From NCBI GenBank assembly GCA_904420235.1, contig CAJFUS010000113.1:1-15724 (forward strand): DNA of 15,724 nt. The letters run 5' to 3'. Below, in pieces: positions 6,107 to 13,816 of this stretch. The stretch comes from Candidatus Neoanaerotignum tabaqchaliae (GTDB lineage: Bacteria > Bacillota > Clostridia > Lachnospirales > Anaerotignaceae). The position numbers and the translations under genes were made by a program. The notes under the pieces are model-generated. The model was not told where the DNA came from and did no database searches. It saw only the letters and a list, made by a program, of their open reading frames with translations. The stretch's first letter is position 1; each line of letters opens with the position of its first letter.

Positions 6107-8056
6107 TTAATCAAAAATTTCATTTTCCCAAGCGAAAGCCCTTATAAACGCGTCCTTAATTGCGTCATGTATCCTTCCTCCGGTTTTAGCATCACCTATC
6201 ACAACAATGTTGCTAAAGTGCGCTTTAAAGTCATTTATAACCTCTTTTGGCGGATTTATGCCTACTGCTAAAACAACCTTGTCACAGTTAACTTTTTTAA
6301 CTTCATCTGTTTTGGTATTTCTTACAATAGCGCAGCCCTCTTTAATCTCAATAATTCTGTGACCCGATATTATCTGAGGTGAATATTTATTTATTCTGTC
6401 CATTATATCGTTAAGTATAACAGCATAAGTTCCCTCACCGGCTTTAGGCAACTTGCCCACAAGCGTCACATGTTTTCCTCTTTCAAGCAGTGTTTCCGCT
6501 GTTTCAAGACCTGTCATTCCGGTTCCGGCTATAAGAATATTTCCATTCAGTTCAATCTTCTCGTTAAGCACATCTTCAGCCGTACATGTCATGCCAGGTG
6601 CCATTGGAATATCCGGTATGGCTGGCTCTGCTCCCGTAGCTAAAAACACAGCGCATGGATTAATTTTTTTAATGTCATCAGGAGTGGCTTCTCTTCCAAG
6701 AACAGTTGTAACTCCAAGTTTTCTTATTTCAGTTTCCATTGTTTTTATAAGAGTATTAAGTATATCCTTATAAGGCGGCTTGCTTGCTGTGTTAACCGTT
6801 CCACCAAGCTTTCCATTTCTGTCAAATAAAGTAACCTTAAAGCCCCTCTTGGCAAGCACTATTGCCGCCTCCATTCCGGCTGGCCCGCCGCCTATAACGG
6901 CTATGGGTTTTTCGTTTCCGTCTTTTTTATATCCGTGGTAAATATATTCGCAGCCAAGTCTTGGATTTACTGTACACATAACGGGCATATCGCTTCCTAA
7001 AAGTCTTTCGCGGCAATACATACACCCTATACACTGTCTTATTTCGTCCGGACGGCCTTGTTTTGCTTTATTCATAAACTCTGGGTCGGCAAACTGCGAC
7101 CTTCCAAGTCCAACAAAATCACAAACTCCTTCTGCCAGCAATTCCTCGGCAAAATCCGGATTTTTTATTGTGTTTGTAGCTATTACAGGAATTGATAGGT
7201 TTTCTTTAAAGGCCTTAGCCACATGCTTTTTCCAGCCAGGTTTGTATGAAAATGGGTCACAGTTGGCATTTCCGTTTAAGGAACTTCCGTTTGATATGTT
7301 TATCACATCTATGCCTTTTCTTTCAAGAAAAAGTCCTATTTCAATACCATCCTCAAGTGTAAGCATTCCCGGAGTCATTTCGTCTCCGCATATTCTAACT
7401 GATATTGGAAATTTATTTCCCAATTCTGCTCTTATGCCGTCTATAATCTCGCTTATAAACCTCATTCGGTTTTCAAAGCTTCCGCCATATTGGTCTGTAC
7501 GCTTGTTAAAGTATGGGCTGAAAAACTGCGCTATAAGATATGAGTGGGCGCCATGAAGCTCAATGCCGTCAAAGCCAGCCTTTTTACATCTTACAGCAGC
7601 GGCTATAAATTTATTTTGAACTGTTTTTATATCTTCTATTGTCATTGGCCTTGGCCTTGGCGCAGAAGGATTTGCCGGAACATCACTTGATGATATTGAC
7701 TGCCTTCCTGTTAAGGATGGTTTTGAAGTAGCTCCGCCATGATGAAGCTGGGCAAATATTTTACAGCCATATTTATGCACTGCCTCCGTAAGCCTTTCAA
7801 GGCCGGATATGTGGTAATCCCTTGAGGCCCTTAAATTTCTTACAGCCGGTATACTGTCAACATCATCAACACCGCAGTATTCAGTTATGATAAGGCCTAT
7901 GCCGCCTTTGGCTCTTTCCTCGTAATAACTTATAAGCCTGTCCCCGGCACTTCCATCATATTCGGCAAAATCTGTGCCCATAGGCGACATTACGCCTCGG
8001 TTTTTTATTGTTATATTTCCTATCCGGCCTGTTTCAAAAAGCCTGTTATATGCCAT
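6107..8056 (-). CDS. NADH:flavin oxidoreductase / 2,4-dienoyl-CoA reductase family (FMN, 4Fe-4S, FAD)
   Basis: A 649-residue iron-sulfur flavoprotein. Residues 1-335 form an Old Yellow Enzyme TIM barrel for FMN: AQLHHGGA (102-109), active-site LHGAHSYL (167-174) and NKRTDQYGGSFENR (184-197). The 4Fe-4S cysteines are Cys342, Cys345, Cys348 and Cys361. Their spacing (2, 2, 12) is that of trimethylamine dehydrogenase rather than the 2, 3, 11 of E. coli FadH. Residues 384-420 carry a dinucleotide site (IAVIGGGPAGMEAA), and a second lies at about 507-523 (ILIAGTGMTGLETAETL), for FAD and NAD(P)H. The family reduces activated C=C bonds of enoates, dienoyl-CoAs and steroid or bile-acid enones, or oxidises amines; the substrate cannot be read from sequence. 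AAGGAGGAG lies five bases before ATG. It is divergent from the DegV gene, with a palindrome over its -10 box. Confidence 0.92.
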   Translation of the reverse strand: MAYNRLFETGRIGNITIKNRGVMSPMGTDFAEYDGSAGDRLISYYEERAKGGIGLIITEYCGVDDVDSIPAVRNLRASRDYHISGLERLTEAVHKYGCKIFAQLHHGGATSKPSLTGRQSISSSDVPANPSAPRPRPMTIEDIKTVQNKFIAAAVRCKKAGFDGIELHGAHSYLIAQFFSPYFNKRTDQYGGSFENRMRFISEIIDGIRAELGNKFPISVRICGDEMTPGMLTLEDGIEIGLFLERKGIDVINISNGSSLNGNANCDPFSYKPGWKKHVAKAFKENLSIPVIATNTIKNPDFAEELLAEGVCDFVGLGRSQFADPEFMNKAKQGRPDEIRQCIGCMYCRERLLGSDMPVMCTVNPRLGCEYIYHGYKKDGNEKPIAVIGGGPAGMEAAIVLAKRGFKVTLFDRNGKLGGTVNTASKPPYKDILNTLIKTMETEIRKLGVTTVLGREATPDDIKKINPCAVFLATGAEPAIPDIPMAPGMTCTAEDVLNEKIELNGNILIAGTGMTGLETAETLLERGKHVTLVGKLPKAGEGTYAVILNDIMDRINKYSPQIISGHRIIEIKEGCAIVRNTKTDEVKKVNCDKVVLAVGINPPKEVINDFKAHFSNIVVIGDAKTGGRIHDAIKDAFIRAFAWENEIFD

Positions 8057-8078
8057 TGCAACTCCTCCTTAACTAAAA

Positions 8079-8104
8079 AATATTGTATTATATTATACAA
8101 TATT
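8079..8104. promoter_or_regulatory. Perfect palindrome over the flavoprotein promoter (operator candidate)
   Basis: AATATTGTAT (8079-8088) and ATACAATATT (8095-8104) are perfect inverted repeats around TATATT. They cover the -10 box (8092-8097) of the minus-strand promoter. The size and position fit a dimeric repressor site. No regulator gene is adjacent. Confidence 0.6.
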
Positions 8105-8120
8105 AATATACTTACAGCAA
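8092..8120 (-). promoter_or_regulatory. Promoter of the flavoprotein gene
   Basis: On the minus strand TTGCTG (8115-8120) and perfect TATAAT (8092-8097) have a 17-base spacer. The -35 is poor, which would suit an activated or repressed promoter. Confidence 0.5.
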
Positions 8121-8148
8121 ATATTATTTTTAGCGGTAAAAATTTTAA

Positions 8149-8168
8149 TATAACAAATAATTGTTATA
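8149..8168. promoter_or_regulatory. Second palindrome, on the -35 of the degV promoter (operator candidate)
   Basis: TATAACAA (8149-8156) and TTGTTATA (8161-8168) are perfect inverted repeats around ATAA. The right arm contains the -35 box TTGTTA of the DegV gene. Confidence 0.55.
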
Positions 8169-8189
8169 GCATTTCCCATGTGATATAAT
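8161..8189 (+). promoter_or_regulatory. Promoter of the DegV gene
   Basis: TTGTTA (8161-8166) and TATAAT (8184-8189) are 17 bases apart, and TG one base before the -10 box makes it an extended -10. The predicted leader is about 40 bases. Confidence 0.7.
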
Positions 8190-8234
8190 TTCAAAATAAT
8201 TTGTCGTATATTAAAATGTTATGGAGGTTGAAAA

Positions 8235-9110
8235 ATGAGAAAAACGGCCGTTGTAACAGACAGCAACAGCGGTATAACACAAAACAGCGCCTCTGCCATG
8301 GGGATTACCGTAATACCCATGCCTTTCACAATAAACGGCAGGCTGTTTCAGGAAGATATAAATTTAACACAGGAAAAATTTTATGAAATGCTTAGCGGAG
8401 GTGCTGAAATATCTACTTCTCAGCCTTCCATATCAGACATAACTGAATGTTGGGACAAGCTGTTGAATGATTATGATGAGATAGTACACATACCTATGTC
8501 AAGCGGTTTAAGCAGTTCCTGCCAAACAGCCCTTATGCTTTCGGCAGATTTTAACGGTCGTGTGCATGTTGTAAACAATCACCGAATATCCGTTACACAA
8601 AAGCAGTCGGTTTTTGACGCCCTTAAAATGGCCCAAAATGGCGCCAACGGTCTTTCAATAAAGCAGGAGCTTGAGAAAACAGCATTTGATGCCAGTATAT
8701 ATATAACTCTTGAAACGCTTAACTATTTAAAAAAAGGCGGAAGGATAACTCCAGCTGCCGCCGCTTTGGCTTCACTTTTAAAAATAAAACCGATACTCCA
8801 AATACAAGGCGAAAAGCTCGATTCGTTCTCTAAAGCCAGAACTAAAAAGCTGGCCAAAAAAATAATGGTTGACGCCATGTTAAAAGATATAAAAGAAAGA
8901 TTTAACAGTGATGATAAAAACATCATAATACACGTTGCCTACAGCGGAACCGACAATACCGAGGCGTTAGGGTTTAAAAAAGAATTAGAAGAAATATTCC
9001 CTGCAAACAAAATCCCTTGCGACCCCTTGTCATTAAGCATAGCATGTCATATAGGCCCCGGCTCCCTTGCCATAGCATGTACAAAAATACCTGACTGCCT
9101 GTGTATTTAA
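8235..9110 (+). CDS. DegV family fatty-acid-binding protein
   Basis: A 291-residue cytoplasmic protein of the DegV/FakB family, which binds a single fatty acid and, where the partner kinase FakA is present, presents it for phosphorylation and entry into phospholipid synthesis. Seen: VVTDSNSGIT (6-15), ISTSQPSISD (59-68), PMSSGLSSSCQTA (87-99), LKKGGRITPAAA, KPILQIQGEKL and near the end CHIGPGSLAIAC. Length and motif order are typical. The third strand reads VVNNHRIS, where many homologues have VxDS. GGAGG lies seven bases before ATG. Its divergent neighbour is a C=C-reducing flavoprotein, so a link to unsaturated acyl chains is conceivable but is inference only. No FakA gene is in the window. 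Confidence 0.93.
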   Translation: MRKTAVVTDSNSGITQNSASAMGITVIPMPFTINGRLFQEDINLTQEKFYEMLSGGAEISTSQPSISDITECWDKLLNDYDEIVHIPMSSGLSSSCQTALMLSADFNGRVHVVNNHRISVTQKQSVFDALKMAQNGANGLSIKQELEKTAFDASIYITLETLNYLKKGGRITPAAAALASLLKIKPILQIQGEKLDSFSKARTKKLAKKIMVDAMLKDIKERFNSDDKNIIIHVAYSGTDNTEALGFKKELEEIFPANKIPCDPLSLSIACHIGPGSLAIACTKIPDCLCI

Positions 9111-9153
9111 ATTGCTTAACCAAACAAAAGAGGCTGTAATAAAACAGTTTTAT

Positions 9154-9172
9154 TTAAAAGCTCCGCTTTTAA
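9154..9172 (+). terminator. Possible terminator of the DegV gene
   Basis: TTAAAAGC (9154-9161) and GCTTTTAA (9165-9172) form a perfect eight-base-pair stem with a TCC loop. The tail AATTTAAAAA is not a clean T-tract, so strength is doubtful. Confidence 0.45.
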
Positions 9173-9346
9173 TTTAAAAATACATGCTTTGCCTAAATCA
9201 AAAAGTATTATATTACCAAATAAGAAATTTAAATAAAAATCACTATCATAATCGCCGGTAATAATTTTTAAACATTAATATAAAGCCATTCATTGGCACT
9301 GCGGAATAAAATTTTGACTTTACATCATAAAGCACAAAGCATGGTA

Positions 9347-9372
9347 ATGGCCGCCGGAAATCCGGCGGCCAT
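9347..9372 (-). terminator. GC-rich perfect hairpin after the MATE operon
   Basis: ATGGCCGCCGGA (9347-9358) and TCCGGCGGCCAT (9361-9372) are perfect inverted repeats around AA, in very AT-rich surroundings. On the minus strand it lies 18 bases after the stop codon at 9391. GCAT/ATGC pairing with a small bulge would lengthen it, followed by TTTGTGCTTT. A terminator or 3'-end stabiliser is the likely role; the poor T-tract leaves room for doubt. Confidence 0.6.
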
Positions 9373-9390
9373 GCCTGTTTAATAAACTTT

Positions 9391-9981
9391 TCAGTTGCGT
9401 ATTTCGTAAATCACATTTCCGTTCTCATCACAAAATACTATGACTTGAGAATAGTTTTCATAATCTGGATTCTCATAGGCTAAAAAACTTTGCGGCCTTA
9501 TATCAACACTGTCGTTTCGTTCATATCCCTCATTCTGAGATGTTGTCGTTATCTGAGCCTCAACAACATTCTCCATATTTGAAACTATAATTGTATAGTC
9601 GTTTCCGTCTATTTGCGTCCTGCCGCTCATCAACTTAACATCACTTGACGCGTAATCATCGTCTTCGGCAGTTCCATTAATCACCCTTGAGCCGTTATAA
9701 ATAAATTCATAGCTTTCACAGTTATAGCTTCCTCTCATATTATCGCTAAGCACGGCATACCCTATTTCACCGTCAGACCCGCTAAAGGCCGCTAAAAGCC
9801 TGCTTCCAACATCATTGGTATAAAACACATTAGTTTCCTCAATGCCAGTGTTCTCGCTTATTATTTTCTTAAAAGGACTGTTTTTATCAAGGCCGTTTAA
9901 AAATACAAACCTAACAAGTATAATAAATACAATGCAGCCTATTGTAAATTTTACAAAAAATAATTTATCCTTTGTGGTCAT
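9391..9981 (-). CDS. Membrane-anchored extracytoplasmic protein of unknown function
   Basis: A 196-residue protein with one N-terminal membrane segment at about 8-29 (FFVKFTIGCIVFIILVRF) after a charged MTTKDK start, so the remaining 165 residues should lie outside the cell. That part is polar and acidic with beta-strand-like segments (EIGYAVLSDN, YEFIYNGSRVI, YTIIVSNMENVVEAQITTTS, YSQVIVFCDENGNVIYEI) and has no domain I recognise. Cys16 sits inside the hydrophobic segment without a proper lipobox, so I do not call it a lipoprotein. The start has AGAGGGG four bases upstream and follows the MATE stop codon by 17 bases, so the two genes are almost certainly co-transcribed. An accessory role to the transporter is possible but untested. 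Confidence 0.8.
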   Translation of the reverse strand: MTTKDKLFFVKFTIGCIVFIILVRFVFLNGLDKNSPFKKIISENTGIEETNVFYTNDVGSRLLAAFSGSDGEIGYAVLSDNMRGSYNCESYEFIYNGSRVINGTAEDDDYASSDVKLMSGRTQIDGNDYTIIVSNMENVVEAQITTTSQNEGYERNDSVDIRPQSFLAYENPDYENYSQVIVFCDENGNVIYEIRN

Positions 9982-9998
9982 AAAACCCCTCTTTTCAA

Positions 9999-11378
9999 TT
10001 ATTCCGCAGTATCCACATGATGAATATTAATTTTCTTAAGAGACCTTTTAAGGAAGAATACGCTTAACAAAACAGCCACAACCTCGGCAATTGGAAAAGC
10101 CCACCATACAGTTCCTAATCCGCCTATTTTAGACAGTATATAGGCCGATGGAACAAGCACCATAAGCTGTCTTACTATTGATATTATAAGGCTGTATACA
10201 CCAAAACCAAATGCCTGACATACAGAACTTATTATAATACTAAATCCAGCAAAAATATAGCTTAAACAAACTATCCTTAACGCCGGAACTCCTATAACAA
10301 GCATATCGTTAGAGGCGCTGAACATAAGCAGCAGCTTGTCCGGCAATATCTGGAATATGGCAAGGCCAACAAGCATTATGCTTACGGCATATATAACGCT
10401 TAAACGTATTGTTTTATGTATTCTTTTTTCCTCTCTCGCCCCATAATTAAAAGCAAGTATAGGCACCATAGCGTTATTAAGCCCGAATATAGGCATAAAC
10501 ACAAAGCTTTGGAGCTTGAAATATACGCCAAAAACGGCCACAGCCGTTGATGTGAATGCTATAAGTATCTTATTCATGGCGTATGTCATAACAGAGCCTA
10601 TTGAATACATAAGTATAGACGGAATGCCTATGGCAAGTATTCGGCCTATAACTCTGAAATCCGGCTTAAGATTTGAAAGCTTAAAATTAATGTCTGTATT
10701 TCTTTTAACATTTATAATAAGCGCCAAAAGTCCAGCGGTACATTGTCCGGCCACAGTGGCATAAGCCGCACCGGCAACCCCAAATTGAGGAAGTCCGAAC
10801 ATTCCAAAAATAAGTATAGGGTCTAAAATTATATTTATAACAGCGCCTACAAGCTGTGTAAACATTGTGTAAATGGTTCTTCCCGTAGCTTGAAGCAGTC
10901 TTTCAAATATAAACTGAGAGAATATGCCTATTGAAACAATCGAGCATATTCTTATATAAGATGTTCCTCCCTCATAAATCTCGGTTATGCTCGTTTGAGA
11001 CCTCATAAAAGCCTCGGCCCCAAATATTCCAAAAACTAAAAATGCCACAAAGCTTACAAGACTTAAAAGTATGCCTTGCATAGCCGTTTCATCAGCGGCT
11101 CTTTGATTTTTCTCTCCAAGGCTTCTTGACAATATGGCGTTTGTACCAACTCCTATGCCGGCGCCAAGGGCTATCATCATATTTTGCACAGGAAAAGCCA
11201 TAGAAACCGCCGTAAGAGCGTTTTCGTTTAACATTGAAACATAAATACTATCAACAATGTTATAAAAAGCCTGAACAATCATAGATATCATCATAGGTAT
11301 AGCCATAGACAAAAGAAGCTTGTTTACAGGCATTGTACCCATTTTGTTTTGGCTTGCGCCAGTTACCGATTTTTCCAT
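9999..11378 (-). CDS. MATE family multidrug/cation efflux transporter
   Basis: A 459-residue inner-membrane protein with about 12 hydrophobic segments in two similar halves, the layout of MATE (multidrug and toxic compound extrusion) antiporters, which export organic cations or other small molecules using Na+ or H+ gradients. The N-terminal half begins MPVNKLLLSMAIPMMISM and continues YNIVDSIYVS and GAGIGVGTNAILSRSLGEKN, typical of the MepA/DinF-like clostridial clade. The second half contains FGLNNAMVPILAFNYGAR. The length is normal. GGAGG lies seven bases before ATG. It is the first gene of a two-gene operon with the membrane-anchored 196-residue protein, driven by a perfect sigma-A promoter. 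The substrate cannot be inferred. Confidence 0.93.
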   Translation of the reverse strand: MEKSVTGASQNKMGTMPVNKLLLSMAIPMMISMIVQAFYNIVDSIYVSMLNENALTAVSMAFPVQNMMIALGAGIGVGTNAILSRSLGEKNQRAADETAMQGILLSLVSFVAFLVFGIFGAEAFMRSQTSITEIYEGGTSYIRICSIVSIGIFSQFIFERLLQATGRTIYTMFTQLVGAVINIILDPILIFGMFGLPQFGVAGAAYATVAGQCTAGLLALIINVKRNTDINFKLSNLKPDFRVIGRILAIGIPSILMYSIGSVMTYAMNKILIAFTSTAVAVFGVYFKLQSFVFMPIFGLNNAMVPILAFNYGAREEKRIHKTIRLSVIYAVSIMLVGLAIFQILPDKLLLMFSASNDMLVIGVPALRIVCLSYIFAGFSIIISSVCQAFGFGVYSLIISIVRQLMVLVPSAYILSKIGGLGTVWWAFPIAEVVAVLLSVFFLKRSLKKINIHHVDTAE

Positions 11379-11400
11379 TATTTTTCCTCCACCACTTCCA

Positions 11401-11429
11401 TCTAATTAAAATTTTTATAAATTATAAAT
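11401..11429 (-). promoter_or_regulatory. Consensus promoter of the MATE operon
   Basis: On the minus strand TTGACA (11424-11429) and TATAAT (11401-11406) are separated by exactly 17 bases, a perfect sigma-A match. No palindromic operator is obvious at the promoter, so expression may be constitutive. Confidence 0.8.
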
Positions 11430-11585
11430 AAAATAAAAAACTTTGTCAATTTAAGAATATATTTCAGTTTATATATACTTCATTTTAATTTAAAACTATA
11501 AATACACTCCCCGCTTGCATTAAAGTATCATAAAAACCAATTATATAATTAAAATTTATAATTGCGTCTTTAAACGCGAAAGTTT

Positions 11586-11612
11586 ATGCAATAAATGCAA
11601 TAAATTCAATAT
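11586..11612. repeat. Three 9-bp tandem repeats
   Basis: ATGCAATAA occurs twice in a row, then ATTCAATAT. The tract is short, in non-coding AT-rich DNA, and may be chance or a minor binding site. Confidence 0.35.
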
Positions 11613-11646
11613 TTTGCAATCGAAAAATCCATACACCTTACAGTAT

Positions 11647-11675
11647 AAAACGGCATAGTCAATCCATGCCGTTTT
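11647..11675 (-). terminator. Terminator of the purO-purH operon
   Basis: AAAACGGCAT (11647-11656) pairs with ATGCCGTTTT (11666-11675) over a nine-base loop. On the minus strand it follows the purH stop by about 22 bases and ends TTTTATA. Confidence 0.8.
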
Positions 11676-11697
11676 TAACCCGTTCATAAAGTAATAA

Positions 11698-12873
11698 TTA
11701 ATGATGGAAAAGCCTTATTCCTGTAAAACACATTACCATATCATACATATCGCATGTTTCTATAACCTGATTGTCACGTATTGAGCCTCCCGGCTGTGCA
11801 ACGTACTTAACTCCGCTTCTGAAAGCTCTTTCTATATTGTCGCCAAACGGGAAAAAAGCGTCAGAGCCAAGGGCCACATCTTTAAGTCCACTAAGCCACT
11901 CTGTCTTTTCTTCTTTCGTAAATACTTCCGGTTTAGTTTTAAATATGTTCTGCCATTTTCCATCGGCAAGCACATCCATATAGTCGTCTCCAATATAAAG
12001 GTCAATGGCGTTGTCCCTGTCGGCCCTTCCTATGGAATCGGCAAACTGAAGACCTATAACCTTAGGCGACTGACGGAGGAACCAGTTATCTGCCTTGCTT
12101 CCCGCAAGCCTTGTGCAGTGTATTCTGCTTTGCTGTCCTGCGCCTATTCCTATGGCCTGTCCGTCTTTAGCAAAGCAAACCGAGTTTGACTGGGTATATT
12201 TAAGCGTTATAAGGGATATTATTAAATCAATTTTTGCCTGCTCAGTAATATTCTTATTTTTTGACACTATATTGTTAAGAAGGTTTGAGTTTATTTTAAG
12301 CTCGTTTCTTCCCTGCTCAAATGTAACTCCAAAAACCTGTTTTCTTTCTATTGGCTCAGGTTTATAATCAGGGTCAATTTGTATTATGTTGTAGTTTCCT
12401 TTTTTCTTTTCTTTAAGTATCTCAAGGGCTTCCGGCTCAAATCCAGGCGCTATAACTCCGTCCGAAACCTCTCGTTTTATGATGTTTGCTGTTGACACGT
12501 CGCACACATCGGAAAGAGATATAAAATCACCAAATGACGACATTCTGTCTGCGCCCCTCGCCCTTGCGTAAGCGCATGCTAAAGGCGACAAATCCCCTAA
12601 ATCATCAACCCAATATATTTTTTTAAGTGTATCGCTTAACGGCAGTCCAACAGCGGCTCCGGCAGGTGAAACATGCTTAAAAGATGTAGCAGCCGGAAGT
12701 CCTGTGGCTTCCTTAAGTTCTTTAACAAGCTGCCAGCCGTTTAAAGCGTCAAGAAAATTTATATATCCCGGTTTGCCGTTTAAAACAGTAACCGGAAGTT
12801 CGCCGTTTTCAACAAATATCCTTGATGGCTTTTGGTTTGGGTTACACCCATATTTAAGCGCCAACTCTTTCAT
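11698..12873 (-). CDS. purH: AICAR formyltransferase, stand-alone (PurH C-terminal type)
   Basis: A 391-residue enzyme transferring a formyl group from 10-formyltetrahydrofolate to AICAR to give FAICAR, the ninth step of purine synthesis. It matches only the transformylase part of bifunctional PurH: LKYGCNPNQKPSR (6-18), catalytic Lys66-His67 in TSFKHVSPAGAAVG (63-76), ACAYARARGADRMSSFGDF, the folate/AICAR region SNSVCFAKDGQAIGIGAGQQSR, and the C-terminal YVAQPGGSIRDNQVI. The N-terminal MGS-like IMP cyclohydrolase domain of ordinary PurH (over 500 residues) is absent. This is not a truncation: AAGGAGG lies seven bases before ATG, and the missing activity is encoded by the gene 12 bases upstream. 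The terminator lies just downstream. Very secure as a family call. Confidence 0.95.
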   Translation of the reverse strand: MKELALKYGCNPNQKPSRIFVENGELPVTVLNGKPGYINFLDALNGWQLVKELKEATGLPAATSFKHVSPAGAAVGLPLSDTLKKIYWVDDLGDLSPLACAYARARGADRMSSFGDFISLSDVCDVSTANIIKREVSDGVIAPGFEPEALEILKEKKKGNYNIIQIDPDYKPEPIERKQVFGVTFEQGRNELKINSNLLNNIVSKNKNITEQAKIDLIISLITLKYTQSNSVCFAKDGQAIGIGAGQQSRIHCTRLAGSKADNWFLRQSPKVIGLQFADSIGRADRDNAIDLYIGDDYMDVLADGKWQNIFKTKPEVFTKEEKTEWLSGLKDVALGSDAFFPFGDNIERAFRSGVKYVAQPGGSIRDNQVIETCDMYDMVMCFTGIRLFHH

Positions 12874-12885
12874 TTCACAGCCTCC

Positions 12886-13599
12886 TTATTTATTTTTATT
12901 TATAATTCTTGATTCATATTTTCCTGTTTTTATATCAATAAACCTTACAAAAAGCGAAACTTTGTTATCCTCATTAAGATTATCCCATATCATGTTGGCA
13001 AAGTCGTCAATATTGCCTTCAATATTTACCCTTACAGGCTCTCCTTCAAAACTTGGAAGCGGATTTTCATCACGTTCATATGTGTGTATGAACCTGCCCT
13101 CGCCATTTATTGGGTTGTTATAGGCAAATGTAAAACGGTCGCAGCTTTCAGGACGTCCGTCGTCGCTTTTAAGTATTGACATGGCATAGTTATATGTTCC
13201 GTTTTCAATGTGCATTATGCCTGATATTCTTGGAGTATAGTTAGGCCCGTCCGGCTCAAACTCACGAGTTCTTAAAGCCTGCTCAAACGTCTGCTGCTTG
13301 TCCATAAGTTCATAAATTGTGTCTGTCTGGTCTCCATTTGTAACTATTGTTTTGTTGCCAAGAACCCGTACTGGAGCGTATATTATAAGACTTGGGTCCT
13401 CAAGCTTCGACGGGTCAAAGGCCTCTGTTCTTATCCCTTCTCCGTCCTCAACAAAAATACGGTTTCTGCTGTTTACACTTCGTCCCATTATAAAATAAGC
13501 TACAACAGCCTTGCTTCCGTCTGAAGATTTTCCTATTATAATTCCCCTTCCCGGGTAACTGTTTCTTTTAAGCTCGTCTTTCAAAGATATAAGCTTCAT
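12886..13599 (-). CDS. purO: IMP cyclohydrolase, PurO type
   Basis: A 237-residue enzyme predicted to close the ring of FAICAR to give IMP, the last step of purine synthesis. The N-terminus NSYPGRGIIIGKSSDG (13-28) followed by VVAYFIMGRSVNSRNRIF is the signature of the IMP cyclohydrolase family first known from archaeal PurO, unrelated to the PurH N-terminal domain. Later segments YTPRISGIM, YAMSILKSDDGRPE and FTFAYNNPINGEGRFIHTY also fit the bacterial members. I start at 13599 rather than 13656: GGGAGGG lies six bases upstream and the protein then begins MKLISLKDELKRNSYPGRG, while the upstream extension has no ribosome binding site and overlaps the predicted promoter. It is the first gene of the purO-purH operon. 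Confidence 0.92.
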   Translation of the reverse strand: MKLISLKDELKRNSYPGRGIIIGKSSDGSKAVVAYFIMGRSVNSRNRIFVEDGEGIRTEAFDPSKLEDPSLIIYAPVRVLGNKTIVTNGDQTDTIYELMDKQQTFEQALRTREFEPDGPNYTPRISGIMHIENGTYNYAMSILKSDDGRPESCDRFTFAYNNPINGEGRFIHTYERDENPLPSFEGEPVRVNIEGNIDDFANMIWDNLNEDNKVSLFVRFIDIKTGKYESRIINKNK

Positions 13600-13635
13600 A
13601 ATAAACCCTCCCAAATCCAAAATTCTTTTTAGTTT

Positions 13636-13664
13636 ATGATAATGTAAATTAACCATTAAATCAA
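13636..13664 (-). promoter_or_regulatory. Probable promoter of purO-purH
   Basis: On the minus strand TTGATT (13659-13664) and TATCAT (13636-13641) are 17 bases apart, placing the transcript start about 30 bases before the purO ATG at 13599. Another weaker pair (TTGAGA and TATAAA, 18-base gap) lies about 130 bases further upstream. Confidence 0.45.
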
Positions 13665-13816
13665 GGTATTTTTAACCATTCTAATTTAAAGGGGCAATTC
13701 ACAATATTTTCATAATCCATTCCCATAATTTTCACATAATATTTTATATAATGCCACAAATTAAAGCTATTGTATTTATAAACCTAATTAATACTTTTTC
13801 TCAATACTTTCTGTTT

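Larger units (their letters stand above)
11379..11697. other. Intergenic region between the MATE operon and purH
   Basis: It contains the MATE promoter, the purH terminator, and two adjacent copies of ATGCAATAA (11586-11594 and 11595-11603) followed by a degenerate third (11604-11612). GCGT (11564-11567) and ACGC (11574-11577) form a weak hairpin. No gene is seen. Confidence 0.5.

Noticed and set aside
6107..8056. Specific call as a bile-acid BaiCD/BaiH oxidoreductase
   Set aside because: The family fits, but no other bile-acid genes are present and substrate cannot be read from motifs.
9931..9936. Lipobox at Cys16 of the 196-residue protein
   Set aside because: The -3 residue is Thr and the hydrophobic stretch continues past the cysteine, as in a membrane anchor rather than a lipoprotein signal.
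13599..13656. Longer purO reading frame starting at 13656
   Set aside because: It has no ribosome binding site, it overlaps the predicted promoter, and the extra 19 residues do not resemble the family, whereas GGGAGGG precedes the ATG at 13599.
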